From NCBI GenBank assembly GCA_963769115.1, contig CAVYKN010000010.1:310001-374000 (forward strand): a DNA stretch of 64,000 bases. Direction: 5' to 3'. The notes under the pieces were generated by a model that ran no database searches, had not been told where the DNA came from, and worked only from the letters and a program-made list of their open reading frames with translations. Position numbers and translations under genes: made by a program. This DNA comes from DASTFY01 sp963769115 (lineage in GTDB: Bacteria > Actinomycetota > Acidimicrobiia > Acidimicrobiales > Ilumatobacteraceae). This document shows positions 44,134-53,963 of the stretch, one piece after another; within the stretch, counting starts at the first letter, position 1; the number at the start of each line of letters is the position of its first letter.

Positions 44134-45306
44134 ATGAGCACGGAGCCGGCCGGCGCGCAGCCGGTGGGTCCGGGCGACCGGCTGGTCGTCCAGGCTCCTG
44201 TCCGCATCGGGCGCCGCACCAAGGACCTGGTCAAGCAGCTGCTGCCCGGTGAGATCGCGGTGATCGACCACGCCGATCTGGACCGGGTGGCCGCCGAGGG
44301 GCTGGTGGAGGCCGCGGCCGTCGCCGTGCTCGACGCCGCGCCGTCGATGACCGGCCGCTACCCGAACTACGGGCCGCTACTGGTGGTTGCATCCGGAACG
44401 GTGCTGGTCGATGACCTGGGCGCCGGACTCCTCGACATCCTCAAGGACGGCGACGTCGTCACCGTGGTCGACAACGAGGTCTGGCGCGGTGGCGAGCTCC
44501 TGGCCACGGGCGCGCTGCGCGAGCTGAACGAGCTGGAGGCGCGCGTCGAACAGGCCCGTCACACCATGGGCGCCGAGCTGGAGCGCTTCGCCACCAACAC
44601 CTTGCAGTACCTGCGGGGTGAGCACCACCTGGCCACGGACGACCCCGATCTCCCCCCGGTCAAGGTCTCGTTCCACGACCGCCACGCGCTCGTCGTGGTC
44701 AGGGGCGTGGACTATCGCGAGGACCTGGCCGCGCTGAAGCGGTCGGGCTACCTCCGCGAGGTGAAGCCGGTGATGATCGGCGTCGACGGCGGTGCGGACG
44801 CCCTCCTCGAGCAGGGGCTCAAGCCGCACATCATCATCGGTGATTTCGACTCGGTCTCCGATGCCGCCATCCGCTGCGGCGCGGAGCTCATCGTCCACGC
44901 CTACCTGGACGGCAAGGCCCCGGGTGCCGATCGCCTGCAGGCCGCCGGCCTGCCCTACGAGCAGTTCGAGACGGCGGGAACGAGCGAGGACATCGCCATG
45001 CTGCTCGCGCACGAGCTCGGCGCGCAGCTGATCGTGGCCGTCGGCACCCACAACTCGATGGAGGAGTTCCTCGACAAGGGGCGGGCGGGGATGGCCTCGA
45101 CCTTCCTCGTCCGTCTGCGCGTCGGTGCCTCGCTGGTGGACGCCAAGGGCGTGAACCGGCTGTACCGGCCGGTGGTCAAGACCCGCGACATCTCGGTACT
45201 CGTCGTCGGGGCGCTCGCCGCGCTGCTCGCCGTCACGCTCGTCAACGAGCCGCTGCGCCTCTGGCTGCGCAGCCTGTGGACCTACCTCCGCTCCGGGCTC
45301 GGCTGA
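44134..45306 (+). CDS. steA: SteA-like protein, putative cytokinetic ring component
   Basis: An intact 390-residue homologue of SteA (Rv1697), which with SteB supports the cytokinetic ring and septal hydrolase function in Corynebacterium. The middle and C-terminal part resemble thiamine pyrophosphokinase: PVMIGVDGGADALLEQGLKP, HIIIGDFDSVSDAAIRCGAE, GTSEDIAMLLAHELGAQLIV. A single membrane helix closes the protein (SVLVVGALAALLAVTLVNEP), leaving the enzyme-like domain in the cytoplasm. The ATG at 44134 follows the recN stop; an in-frame GTG at 44101 is upstream. It overlaps steB, in the order recN-steA-steB known from mycobacteria. Confidence 0.88.
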   Translation: MSTEPAGAQPVGPGDRLVVQAPVRIGRRTKDLVKQLLPGEIAVIDHADLDRVAAEGLVEAAAVAVLDAAPSMTGRYPNYGPLLVVASGTVLVDDLGAGLLDILKDGDVVTVVDNEVWRGGELLATGALRELNELEARVEQARHTMGAELERFATNTLQYLRGEHHLATDDPDLPPVKVSFHDRHALVVVRGVDYREDLAALKRSGYLREVKPVMIGVDGGADALLEQGLKPHIIIGDFDSVSDAAIRCGAELIVHAYLDGKAPGADRLQAAGLPYEQFETAGTSEDIAMLLAHELGAQLIVAVGTHNSMEEFLDKGRAGMASTFLVRLRVGASLVDAKGVNRLYRPVVKTRDISVLVVGALAALLAVTLVNEPLRLWLRSLWTYLRSGLG

Positions 45307-46328
45307 TGATCAACATTCGCTACCACGTCTACAGCCTGGTGGCCGTGTTCCTCGCGCTCGCCATCGGGGTCGCCGCCGGCTCCACGGTGGTGCAGCGTTC
45401 GGTCGTCGACAACCTCCGCAGCACGCAGGGGCGCATCGAACAGAACCTGGACGAGCTGGAGGCGCAGAACGCGGAGCTCCAGGAGCGCACCGACGCCCTC
45501 GAGGGCAGGGAGGGGTCGCTCATCGACGAGGGGCCGGCGGCGCTGTTGGAGGGCAAGCTCACCGGGCAACCGCTCATGCTCGTCCGGACTGAGGGCACGC
45601 CCGGGGGAGCGGTGGACCGCGTGCGCGGCGTGCTCGAGGTGGCCGGCGCGGAGATCGTGGCCGACGTCGAGCTGCGGGCGGCGGTGAACGATCCCGAGGT
45701 GCTGGCCACCGCCAGCTCCGAGCTCGGGATCGAGGTGGAGGACGGAGATCCCGACCAGGTGCAGGCGGCCATCGGCCAGCAGCTCGGTGGGGCGATGGTG
45801 GCCGTCCACGACGAGGAGGCTTCAGAACGGCCGTCCGGTGAGCTGCTCCCCGACTCCTCTCCGACGACGGAGGCTCCCGCCGCCGAGAGCGCGGTCGCCC
45901 TCGAGGAGCTGCTCCGGCAACTCGACGACCTGGGTGTGCTGTCCTTCCGAGGGCCGCTGGGGGACGAGGGCGTGACGACGGCGGGCGCCGACCTCGTCGT
46001 CCTCGGCGGCCTGACGACGGACATGGATCCCGTCCCGTTCCTGGACGGTCTGCTGAGTCTGGTCGCCGCCGAAGCCACGCCGATGGCGCTGGCGGCCGAT
46101 GCCGCTCTCGACGAACCGCTGCAGGAGGGTGAGGAGGCGCGCGGCATCGTGCCGACGGTCCGAGGAGACGGCCGGATGCGGGACCAGGTGACGACCGTCG
46201 ACCACGTGGCCGACTTCGCCGGGCTGAGCGCGCTCGTCCTCGGGCTCGCCGACCTGGACCTGGACCAGGTGGGACACTTCGGCGTGGACGACGGCGCGGA
46301 CAGCGTCCTGCCGCCCCGGCGCTCGTGA
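45306..46328 (+). CDS. steB: SteB/MctB-like protein
   Basis: An intact 340-residue homologue of Rv1698, described both as SteB (partner of SteA in septation) and MctB (copper-related outer-membrane pore). The N-terminus INIRYHVYSLVAVFLALAIGVAAG is a membrane anchor (quoted in parts: HVYSLVAVFLALAIGVAAG), followed by a coiled coil (GRIEQNLDELEAQNAELQER, residues about 45-70). The rest is a periplasmic alpha/beta domain with an acidic, low-complexity insert near residue 190 (SGELLPDSSPTTEAPAAES). ATG 45306 shares its A with the steA stop. The stop overlaps the murJ GTG. Confidence 0.86.
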   Translation: MINIRYHVYSLVAVFLALAIGVAAGSTVVQRSVVDNLRSTQGRIEQNLDELEAQNAELQERTDALEGREGSLIDEGPAALLEGKLTGQPLMLVRTEGTPGGAVDRVRGVLEVAGAEIVADVELRAAVNDPEVLATASSELGIEVEDGDPDQVQAAIGQQLGGAMVAVHDEEASERPSGELLPDSSPTTEAPAAESAVALEELLRQLDDLGVLSFRGPLGDEGVTTAGADLVVLGGLTTDMDPVPFLDGLLSLVAAEATPMALAADAALDEPLQEGEEARGIVPTVRGDGRMRDQVTTVDHVADFAGLSALVLGLADLDLDQVGHFGVDDGADSVLPPRRS

Positions 46329-48002
46329 CAGATCGTCGAGTGACAGGGTCCGGCGAAGTGCCCGAGCTGGGAGGGCCTACCGAGGACACAGCCGGGAGCG
46401 CGGCAGGGGTGACGAGCCTGTCCCGAGCGCGACGAGGCACTCGGGCGGTACACGGCGACCATCGCCTCGCTGACCCTCGTCTCGAGGATCAGCGGCTTCG
46501 CCCGCATCGTCGTCGTCACCGCGGTGCTCGGTACCACGGCGCTGGGCGACCTCTACCAGACCGCCAACCTCGTCCCGAACATCCTGTTCGAGCTGTTCGC
46601 GGCGGGCAGCGTCCAGGCGGTGATGGTGCCGGCCCTCGTGGCCGCGGACGAGCGGGGGCACGGCGCGCCGGCACTCGCCAACGCCGTGCTCGGCTGGCTG
46701 CTGGCCACGCTCGGAGCGCTCACCGCTGTCGCCCTCGTCGCCACGCCCGCGCTGATGGCCCTGCTCACCGCGGCCGAACCGGACGCCGAGCTGCGCGCCG
46801 ACAAGGCGGCGCTCGGCAGCCGCTTCCTGGCCATCTTCCTCGTGCAGCTCCTCTTCTACGCCGTGGGCCTGGTCGCCACCGCGCTCCTCCAGGCGCGTCG
46901 CCACTTCGCCGCGCCCGCCGTCGCGCCCCTCGTCAACAACCTGGTGGTGATCGGCGCCTACCTGCTGTTCGCGGCGCTGCGGCGTGGCGAGCCGCCGTCG
47001 CTCTCGCTGTCGGCCCTGGAGCTCGCCGTCCTGGCCGGGGGCACGACGCTGGGCGTGGTCGCCTTCACCGCCGTACCGGTGGTGGCCGCCTCCCGGACCG
47101 GCGTGCGCTGGCGACCGAGCGTGCGGCGCGACCCCGCCGTCGCCAGTCTGGCCCGGGACGGTGCGTGGGCCGGCGTCTACCTGGGGCTCACCCAGCTCCT
47201 GACCCTGGGCGTCCTGGTGCTCGGCAACGGCGCCGACGGGACGGTGGCCCGCTTCGCGTTCGCGTTCGCGTTCTTCCAACTGCCGTACGCGCTGATCGCC
47301 GTGCCGGTGGCCACGGCCCGCTTCCCGGCCATGTCGAGCGCGGTGCTGGCTCGGGCGCGCGACCGCCTGGCCGCGCTGGTGGCCGACGGCGTGGTGACGA
47401 CCGTGGCCGGCTGCGCGCTGGCCACCGCGGTCCTGGTCGCCCTCGCCTGGCCGCTCGTCAGGCTGACGGCCTTCGGCGAGGTGGCCGGCACCGCGCTGGC
47501 ACCGCTGGCCCACGCGGTGGCCGCGTTCGCGCCCGGCCTCGTCGGGTACGGCCTGTTCTTCCTGCTCACCCGGGTGCGGTACGCGCAGGGCGACGTTCGC
47601 AGCCCCACCCTGGCCAACGCGCTCGTGGCGGCGAGCGGGCTCGTAGGCATGGTCGTGGCCTCGGCCGCGGTGGCCGATGACGAGCGGGCCGCGGCGCTGG
47701 CGGCCGCCTACGGCGCCGCCCACCTCGTCGGCGCGGTGGTCCTGGGCGTCGTCACCGAACGCTCGCTGCCCGAGCTGAAGGGGCTCGGGGTGCTCCGGGG
47801 GATCGTGGCGGCGCTCGGCGCCGCCGCCGTGGCCGCGCTGGCCATGGTGGCGGTGGCCGACGTCCTCGACGCCGGCAGCCGGGCCGGTGCGCTGCTCACG
47901 CTCGCCGTCGCCGGTCTCGTGGGTGTCGGGCTCTTCGCGCTGACCCTGCCGGTGGCGGCGGGGCGGTCGTGGCGGGTGCTGCTCGGGGCGCGCGGTGCCT
48001 GA
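46325..48002 (+). CDS. murJ: MurJ/MviN-type lipid flippase, one frameshift near the start
   Basis: A MurJ-family flippase of about 558 residues, 14 predicted helices. The family moves lipid II or another undecaprenyl-linked sugar across the membrane. The first 38 codons (from GTG 46325, overlapping steB by GTGA) read a polar N-terminus. Near 46440 the frame changes and the conserved start follows: YTATIASLTLVSRISGFARI, then ALGDLYQTANLVPNILFELF, GSVQAVMVPALV and QARRHFAAPAVAPLVNNLVV. The Arg in SRISGFAR and the NLVPNILFEL block are the family hallmarks. In M. tuberculosis mviN lies elsewhere; its insertion after steB ties a flippase to a septation operon. It overlaps the GT4 gene. Confidence 0.85.
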
Positions 48003-49127
48003 GCCGGCGAGCGACCGGACGGCCACCGTCCTGCAGGTGCTCGGCCCGTCCACCGGTGGGATCCGGCGCCACGTCGGCGCGCTCTCCGCCGCGCTCGAGG
48101 CCGACGGCTGGCGGGTCGTCGTGGCCGGGCCCGAGGGCGTCCTCGACGGCATCCGGCCGATCGACGTCGTCGTCCCGATCCCCTCCAGCCTCCAGCCGGG
48201 CGGGCTGTTCCGCGCCGCGCGGCGGCTGCGGAAGGCGCAGGCCCGCGGCAGCGGGATCGGGATCGTGCACGCCCACGGCCTCAAGGCGGGGTGGCTGGCG
48301 GTGGTCAGCGGGCGGGGGCGCCGGCGACGGCCGCCCGTCGTCGTCACCGTCCACAACCTGATCCTCAACGAGACGAGCGGCCGGGCCGCCCGCATCATGC
48401 GGGTGCTGGAGCGGGCCGTGTTCAGGCGGGCCGACGCGCTGGTCGCGGTCTCGCCCGAGGTCGGCGGCTACGTGCAGCAGCACACCAGCCGCCCGGTCCG
48501 CGTGATCCGCCCCGTCGGCCCTGCGCCGGTGGCCGTCCGGCCCGCGGCCGAGGTCCGTGAGCGCCTCGGGGCCCGCCCCGGTCAACCCCTCGTGGTGTGC
48601 GTCGCCCGCCTCCACCCGCAGAAGGGCCTGCCGACGCTGGTCGAGGCCGACCGAGCTGCTCGTGGGGACGGGCCTCGGGCTGCGGGTGGCCATCGTGGGA
48701 GAGGGCCCGCTGGCCAGCGAGCTCACGGCGCTGATCCACCGCAAGGGTCTCGACGCCACGGTGGCCCTGGTCGGCCCGAGCGACAACGCTCCCGACGAGC
48801 TGGCGGTCGCCGACGTGGTGGCCATCCCCTCGGTGTGGGAGTCGGGCCCGCTGGTGCTGGCCGAGGCGCTGGTGCTGGGCCGGCCCGTGGTGGCCACGCC
48901 GGTCGGGCTGGTGCCGGAGGTGGTCCGGGAGGGCGAGAGCGGACGCATCGTGCCCGTGGGCGACGCCCGGGCGCTGGCCGCGGCCATCTCCGATCTGCTC
49001 GCCGACCCCGCCGGCGCGGCGGCGATGGCGGAGGCCGGGCGCGCAGGCCGTGGAACAGGTGTGGGGTGCCGACGCGCTCGTGGAGGCCACCGAGGCGCTG
49101 TACCGCGACCTCATGGCCGGCCGATGA
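47995..49127 (+). pseudogene. Glycosyltransferase family 4, two frameshifts
   Basis: A GT-B fold glycosyltransferase of about 376 residues. The N-terminal domain has VLQVLGPSTGGIRRHVGALS (donor-side glycine loop) and IGIVHAHGLKAGWLAVV. The frame changes near 48655 and the GT4 C-terminal domain follows: LRVAIVGEGPLASELTALIH, VADVVAIPSVWESGPLVLAE (E-x7-E region) and GRPVVATPVGLVPEVVREGE. A second break near 49045 leads to the end VWGADALVEATEALYRDLMA. The acceptor is probably a lipid-linked sugar, because murJ, an MraY-like gene and a membrane phosphatase-like gene surround it. GTG 47995 overlaps the murJ stop; the gene's own stop overlaps the next ATG (ATGA). Probably functional in the organism. 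Confidence 0.8.
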
Positions 49128-51393
49128 AGCGGGCCCTCCGGGCCGCCGCCGCGCGGCGCAGCCTTCGCCGCGCTGGTCGTCGGGCGGAGCCGCCCCGGCC
49201 GCAGCGCAGGGCGGTGGCGAGGATGCAGAGCCGCCCGGCCGGGTGCTCGTCGTGTCCATGCCGCGCCTCGTCTGGCAGGACGTGGCCGACCTGGCCCCGC
49301 CCAACCTGGTGTCGCTCCTCGAGCAGTCGGCGGTGGCGTCGCTGTCGGTGCGGGCCATCGGTCCCCGCACCGATCTCGGCGAGGGCTACGTCACGCTCGG
49401 CGCCGGCAACCGGGCGCGGGTGCAGCGCGACCGGGCCGGTGACGCCGTCGACGCCGACGAGGCGCTCGGGACCCAACACCGGCGCCGAGCTGTACCGGGC
49501 CGTGACCGGCGAGGACCCTGGTGACGCCGCCGTGCTCTCCCTGGCCATCGGTGACGCGGTGGCCGACGCCGACCGGCTGCTGTACGGCTCGGCGCCGGGC
49601 GCGATGGGCCAGGCCATCGCCGACGCCGGACTCTCGGCGGCGGTCATCGCCAACGCCGACGGCGGCCCGCCCCTCGGGGCCGACGAGCGCCACCGCGAGG
49701 CCGCGCTGGCCATGATGGACGAGGCGGGGCGGGTGGCCGGCGGCACCGTCGGCAGCCAGCTCGGCGTGGTCGACCTCGCCGCCCCCGGCGGGCGGCGGAT
49801 GGATCCCGAGGCCGTGCTGGCCGCCTTCGACGAGGCCTGGGAGGGCGGCAGCAGCGCCGTGCTGGTCGAGATGTCGGACCTGGAGCGGGCCGATCGCAAC
49901 GGCCTCCCGCCGACCGGCCCCGAGCGTGCCGCGGGGCTGGCGACGCCCCTGGCCGAAGCCGACGAGCTGCTCGGCGAGCTGCTCGAGCGGGTGGACCTCA
50001 GCCGCGACCGGGTGCTCGTGGTCAGCCCCGCCGCGCCGGGGAACTTCGGGCGGCTCACCACGTTCGCCATGGCCGGCCGCGGCATCGAGCCGGGCCGCGC
50101 CCGCAGCGCGACCACCCGCCGGGACGGCTTCGTCACCCTCCCCGACGTCGGGGCGACCGTGCTCGACTCGCTCGACCTCGACCTGCCCGGCAGCATGAAC
50201 TCGACGGCCATCACCTCTTCCGGCGGTTCACCGTTCGTCATCGAGGACGCCGCCCGCCTGGCCGACGTCGACGAGATCGCCCGCTTCCGCGACCGCACGG
50301 TCGGGCCGGTCAGCGTCGTCTACATCGTGCTCCAGGTCCTCGCCTACGGCCTGGCCGCCCTCGCCCTGTCCCGGCGCTCCCGCCGCCTGAGGCCGGTCGT
50401 GGGATGGGCGGCGCTCGTCATCCTCGCCATCCCTCCGGTGGCCTTCCTCTCGGGGCTGTGGCGGTACGACCGCCTCGGGCTGGCCCCGTACGTCGTGGCC
50501 GTCTTCGTCGTCGCCGCCCTGGTCGCCGCGCTGGCCCGGCTGACCCGGCGGTACCACGACTTCCTCCCCGCCCTCACGCTGGTGGCGGTGAACTGGCTGC
50601 TGCAGCTCGTCGACGTCGCGCTCGGGAGCGGGCTGCAGCTCAACACCCCGTTCGGGTACTCACCCATCGTCGCCGGCCGGTTCCAGGGGTTCGGCAACCT
50701 GGCCTTCGCCATCCTCGCCGCCAGCGCCATCGTGGTGGCGACCGGGGCGTTGAGCCTGCGCCAGCCGGCGTGGCCGCTCGACGCCGCCGTGGGCTACGAG
50801 ACGCCGCGATCGAACCTCTGGTGGGCCGCCGGCGTGCTGACCCTCACCTTCCTGGTCGACGGTCTGCCCTCGATGGGCGCCGACGTCGGCGGTGTCCTGG
50901 CCACGGTGCCGGCCTTCGCGCTGGTCCTCGTCCTGCTCGCGGGGTGGCGGGTCAGCATCGTGAAGGCGGTCGTCGTCGGCGCGGTGACGCGTGGGGGCGC
51001 TCGGCCGCGCTGGCCGCCCTCGACCTGTCCCGCCCGGAGTCGAGCCGGACCCACCTCGGCCGGTTCGCGCAACGGATCGCCGACGGTGACGCCGGCATCG
51101 TGGTCGAGCGCAAGCTGCAGTCCAACCTCTCGATCCTCACCTCGAGCGTGTGGACGTGGCTGGTCCCGGTCTGCCTGGCCTTCGTCGCCTTCCTGGCCCT
51201 GCGCCGGACCGGCTACCTGCACCGGCTCCAGCGGCGGGTGCCCGGGGTGCGGGCCTGCCTGCTCGGCGCACTCGTCGTCGGCACCCTCGGGTTCGCGTTG
51301 AACGACTCCGGCGTGGCCGTGCCCGCGATGATGTTCGGCATCGTGCTGCCCTGGGTGATCTGGCTGCTCCTGGAGACGGAGCGGGCGCCGTGA
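49124..51393 (+). pseudogene. Alkaline-phosphatase-fold membrane protein, about four frameshifts
   Basis: A large membrane protein of about 755 residues. Joining frames gives a Sec signal: MKRALRAAA, then GAAFAALVVG, then GAAPAAAQ with an AxA site (49124-49200). The extracytoplasmic domain has alkaline-phosphatase-superfamily features: GRVLVVSMPRLVWQDVADLA, PPNLVSLLEQSAVASLSVRA, GYVTLGAGNRARV and the late block ATTRRDGFVTLPDVGATVLDSL (in parts). The metal-ligand Asp normally in the first strand reads Ser-Met-Pro, so catalysis is doubtful. From about 50300, nine to ten hydrophobic helices follow (VVYIVLQVLAYGLAALALS...). Further breaks lie near 49470 and 51000. It lies between GT4 and the MraY-like gene with overlaps on both sides. 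The role is unknown; lipid-linked sugar handling is inferred. Confidence 0.7.
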
Positions 51394-52230
51394 CGGTCGT
51401 CGTCGGCTTCGCCGTCGCGGTGGTCCTGGCCATCGTCTGCTGGCGGCTGATGCGGCCCATGCTGGCCGAGCCCGCCTTCCAGCGGGAGAACTTCCGCGGG
51501 CGCGCAGCTGCCCGTCGCCGCCGGGCTGGTCGTGGTGCTGGCCGTCCTGGCCGCCGCCTTCCTGCTCACCCCGGTCGTGCTGTGGTCCGACGACGGTCCG
51601 CTCGTCGGCCGTTCGGTCGCCGGCGCGGTGATCCTGGCCGTGGGCTTCGGGCTGTTCGGGCTCCTCGACGACCTGGTCGGCACCGGTGGCCGCCGTGGGT
51701 TCCGGGGACACCTCGGCGCGCTGGCCCACGGCGAGCTGACGACGGGCCTGCTCAAGCTGGTCGGGGGCGGGCTGGTGGCGGTGGTCGTCGCGTTCCCGTG
51801 GGTCGGCGGCTCGCTGCCCCGCCTCGTGGCCGCCGCCCTCGTCATCGCCCTGGCCGCCAACCTCGGGAACCTGCTGGACCGAGCGCCGGGCCGGGTGGGC
51901 AAGGTCAGCCTCATCGTGTTCGTCGTGCTGGCCGCGGTGTCGCGGCTGGACGTGGACCTGGTCGGGCCGGCGCTCATCGCCGGTGCCGGCGCCGGCATGC
52001 TGTCGCCCGACCTCCGGGAGCGCTGCATGCTCGGCGACACCGGCGCCAACGTGCTCGGCGCGGGCGCCGGCCTCGGCTTCGTCGCCGTCACCGGCCCGGG
52101 CGCGTGGTGGGTCGGGGTCGTGGTGCTGGCCGCGCTCAACGTCGTCAGCGAGCGGGTCAGCTTCAGCCAGGTGATCGCCCGCACCCCGCCCCTGCACTGG
52201 TTCGACCGGCTCGGCGCCCGCCCCCGCTGA
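51390..52230 (+). CDS. MraY/WecA-like glycosyl-1-phosphate transferase, one frameshift
   Basis: A small polytopic protein of about 279 residues related to phospho-MurNAc-pentapeptide/GlcNAc-1-phosphate transferases, which attach a sugar phosphate to undecaprenyl phosphate. Family motifs visible are FGLFGLLDDLVGTGGRRGFR (the DD pair), AANLGNLLDRAPGRVGK (NxxN/D-like) and RCMLGDTGANVLGAGAGLGF (DxGxN-like). About eight helices are seen; full-length MraY has ten. The N-terminus (VVVGFAVAVVLAIVCWRLMR) is in another frame; the break is near 51505. GTG 51390 overlaps the preceding stop. It is not the main mraY, which normally sits in the dcw cluster; a second lipid carrier pathway is likely. Confidence 0.72.
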
Positions 52231-52281
52231 ACTTCACGGCACCATCCGCCAGCCCCGGGAAGGGCGGCGGTAGGCTGTGCT

Positions 52282-52305
52282 CCCGTCATGCGATCGAGTG
52301 ACGGG
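52282..52305 (+). promoter_or_regulatory. Hairpin covering the pyrG ribosome-binding site
   Basis: CCCGTCA (52282-52288) and TGACGGG (52299-52305) form a 7-bp stem with a 10-base loop. The 3' arm overlaps the pyrG Shine-Dalgarno (GGGAGG, 52303-52308), so the fold would compete with ribosome binding. A -10-like TAGGCT lies just upstream (52271-52276). Confidence 0.35.
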
Positions 52306-52316
52306 AGGCCGGGGTC

Positions 52317-53963
52317 GTGCCCAAGCACATCTTCGTGACGGGCGGCGTGGTGAGCTCCCTCGGCAAGGGGATCACCGCCTCCTCGCTCGGTCGGCTGCTC
52401 AAGCTGCGGGGCCTGAGAGTCACGATCCAGAAGCTCGATCCGTACATCAACGTCGATCCCGGCACGATGAACCCGTTCGAGCACGGCGAGGTCTTCGTGA
52501 CCGACGACGGCGGCGAGACCGACCTCGACCTCGGTCACTACGAGCGCTTCATCGACGAGAACCTCTCCCGCAGCTCGAACGCCACGACCGGATCGATCTA
52601 CCAGGCCGTCCTGGCCGCGGAGCGCCACGGCGACTACCTCGGCAGCACCGTCCAGGTCATCCCCCACATCACGGACGAGATCAAGCGCCGCATCCGCCGC
52701 CTGGCCACCGACGAGGTCGACGTCGTCATCACGGAGGTGGGCGGCACCGTCGGCGACATCGAGATCCTGCCCTTCCTCGAGGCCATCCGGCAGTACCGCA
52801 AGGAGGCCGGGCGCGACAACGTCTGCTACGTGCACGTCACGCTGGTGCCGTTCATCGGACCGTCGGGGGAGCAGAAGACCAAGCCCACGCAGCACTCCGT
52901 GACGGAGCTGCGCAGCCGGGGCATCCAGCCCGACGTCATCGTGTGCCGCAGCTCCGAACCGATCAGCGACGCGCTGAAGCGCAAGATCTCCAACCTGTGC
53001 GACGTCGAGGAGCGCGCCGTGGTCAACGCGGCCGACGCACGGAACATCTACGAGCTGCCGCTCATCCTCCACGATGAGGGTCTCGACGACGTGGTGTGCG
53101 ACGTCCTCCGGCTCGATGCCGCCATCGACCTCGCACCCTGGGAGGTCGTGGTGGAGCGGGCCGAGGAAGCCGAGCGGCCGGTCCGCATCGGCCTGATCGG
53201 CAAGTACGTCGCCCTGCCCGACGCCTACCTCTCGGTGGCCGAGAGCCTGCGCCACGCCGGCTTCCACCACGAGGCCAAGGTCGAGATCGACTGGATCCAG
53301 GCCGAGGACGTCGAGGGGCTGCTGGCGGCGGGGCGGCTGTCGGACCTCGACGGGATGGTGATCCCCGGCGGGTTCGGGGTGCGGGGCATCGAGGGGAAGA
53401 TCGCCGCCGCCACCTACGCCCGCGAGAACGACATCCCCTGCCTCGGCCTGTGCCTGGGGCTCCAGGTCATGACCATCGAGTTCGCCCGCAACGTGCTCGG
53501 TCTGACGGGCGCCAACTCCAGTGAGTTCGATGCCAGCAGCCCGCACCCGGTCATCGACATCATGCACGACCAGCGGGACGTCTCGGACATGGGTGGCACC
53601 ATGCGCCTCGGCGCGTACTACGCCGTGCTGGCCCCGGGCACGAAGGTCTTCGAGGCCTACGGCGAACCGGTCGTCAGCGAGCGGCACCGGCACCGGTACG
53701 AGTTCAACAACGCCTACCGCGCCCGCTTCGAGGCGGGTGGGTTCGTGCTCTGCGGGACGTCGCCGGACAAGCGGCTGGTGGAGTTCGTGGAGCTCGCAGG
53801 ACACCCCTTCTACGTCGGCACGCAGGCCCATCCGGAGTTCAAGAGCCGGCCCGACCGCCCGCACCCGCTGTTCCGGGAGCTCGTCACCGCGGCCCTGATC
53901 CGCCGCGAAGGTCGCAACCCCCATCTCATCCCGGTCAACGGCGAGGGCGTCTCGGCCGCATGA
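52317..53963 (+). CDS. pyrG: CTP synthase
   Basis: An intact 548-residue CTP synthase, which makes CTP from UTP, ATP and glutamine. The synthetase domain starts KHIFVTGGVVSSLGKGITAS (P-loop), with DPYINVDPGTMNPFEHGEVF and HYERFIDENLSRSSNATTGS. The C-terminal glutaminase domain (from about residue 300) has PGGFGVRGIEGK, the nucleophile Cys in PCLGLCLGLQVMTIEFARN and the His-Glu pair in TQAHPEFKSRPDRPHP. GTG 52317 follows GGGAGG. Its TGA overlaps the NUDIX ATG. Order pyrG-NUDIX-xerD equals Rv1699-Rv1701. Confidence 0.97.
   Translation: MPKHIFVTGGVVSSLGKGITASSLGRLLKLRGLRVTIQKLDPYINVDPGTMNPFEHGEVFVTDDGGETDLDLGHYERFIDENLSRSSNATTGSIYQAVLAAERHGDYLGSTVQVIPHITDEIKRRIRRLATDEVDVVITEVGGTVGDIEILPFLEAIRQYRKEAGRDNVCYVHVTLVPFIGPSGEQKTKPTQHSVTELRSRGIQPDVIVCRSSEPISDALKRKISNLCDVEERAVVNAADARNIYELPLILHDEGLDDVVCDVLRLDAAIDLAPWEVVVERAEEAERPVRIGLIGKYVALPDAYLSVAESLRHAGFHHEAKVEIDWIQAEDVEGLLAAGRLSDLDGMVIPGGFGVRGIEGKIAAATYARENDIPCLGLCLGLQVMTIEFARNVLGLTGANSSEFDASSPHPVIDIMHDQRDVSDMGGTMRLGAYYAVLAPGTKVFEAYGEPVVSERHRHRYEFNNAYRARFEAGGFVLCGTSPDKRLVEFVELAGHPFYVGTQAHPEFKSRPDRPHPLFRELVTAALIRREGRNPHLIPVNGEGVSAA

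Noticed and set aside
46377..48398. A 673-codon minus-strand frame
   Set aside because: It is a shadow of murJ and GT4, rich in Gly, Arg and His only because of codon bias.
51213..53924. A 903-codon minus-strand frame
   Set aside because: It is antisense to the MraY-like gene and pyrG. The translation is low-complexity and matches no family I recognise.
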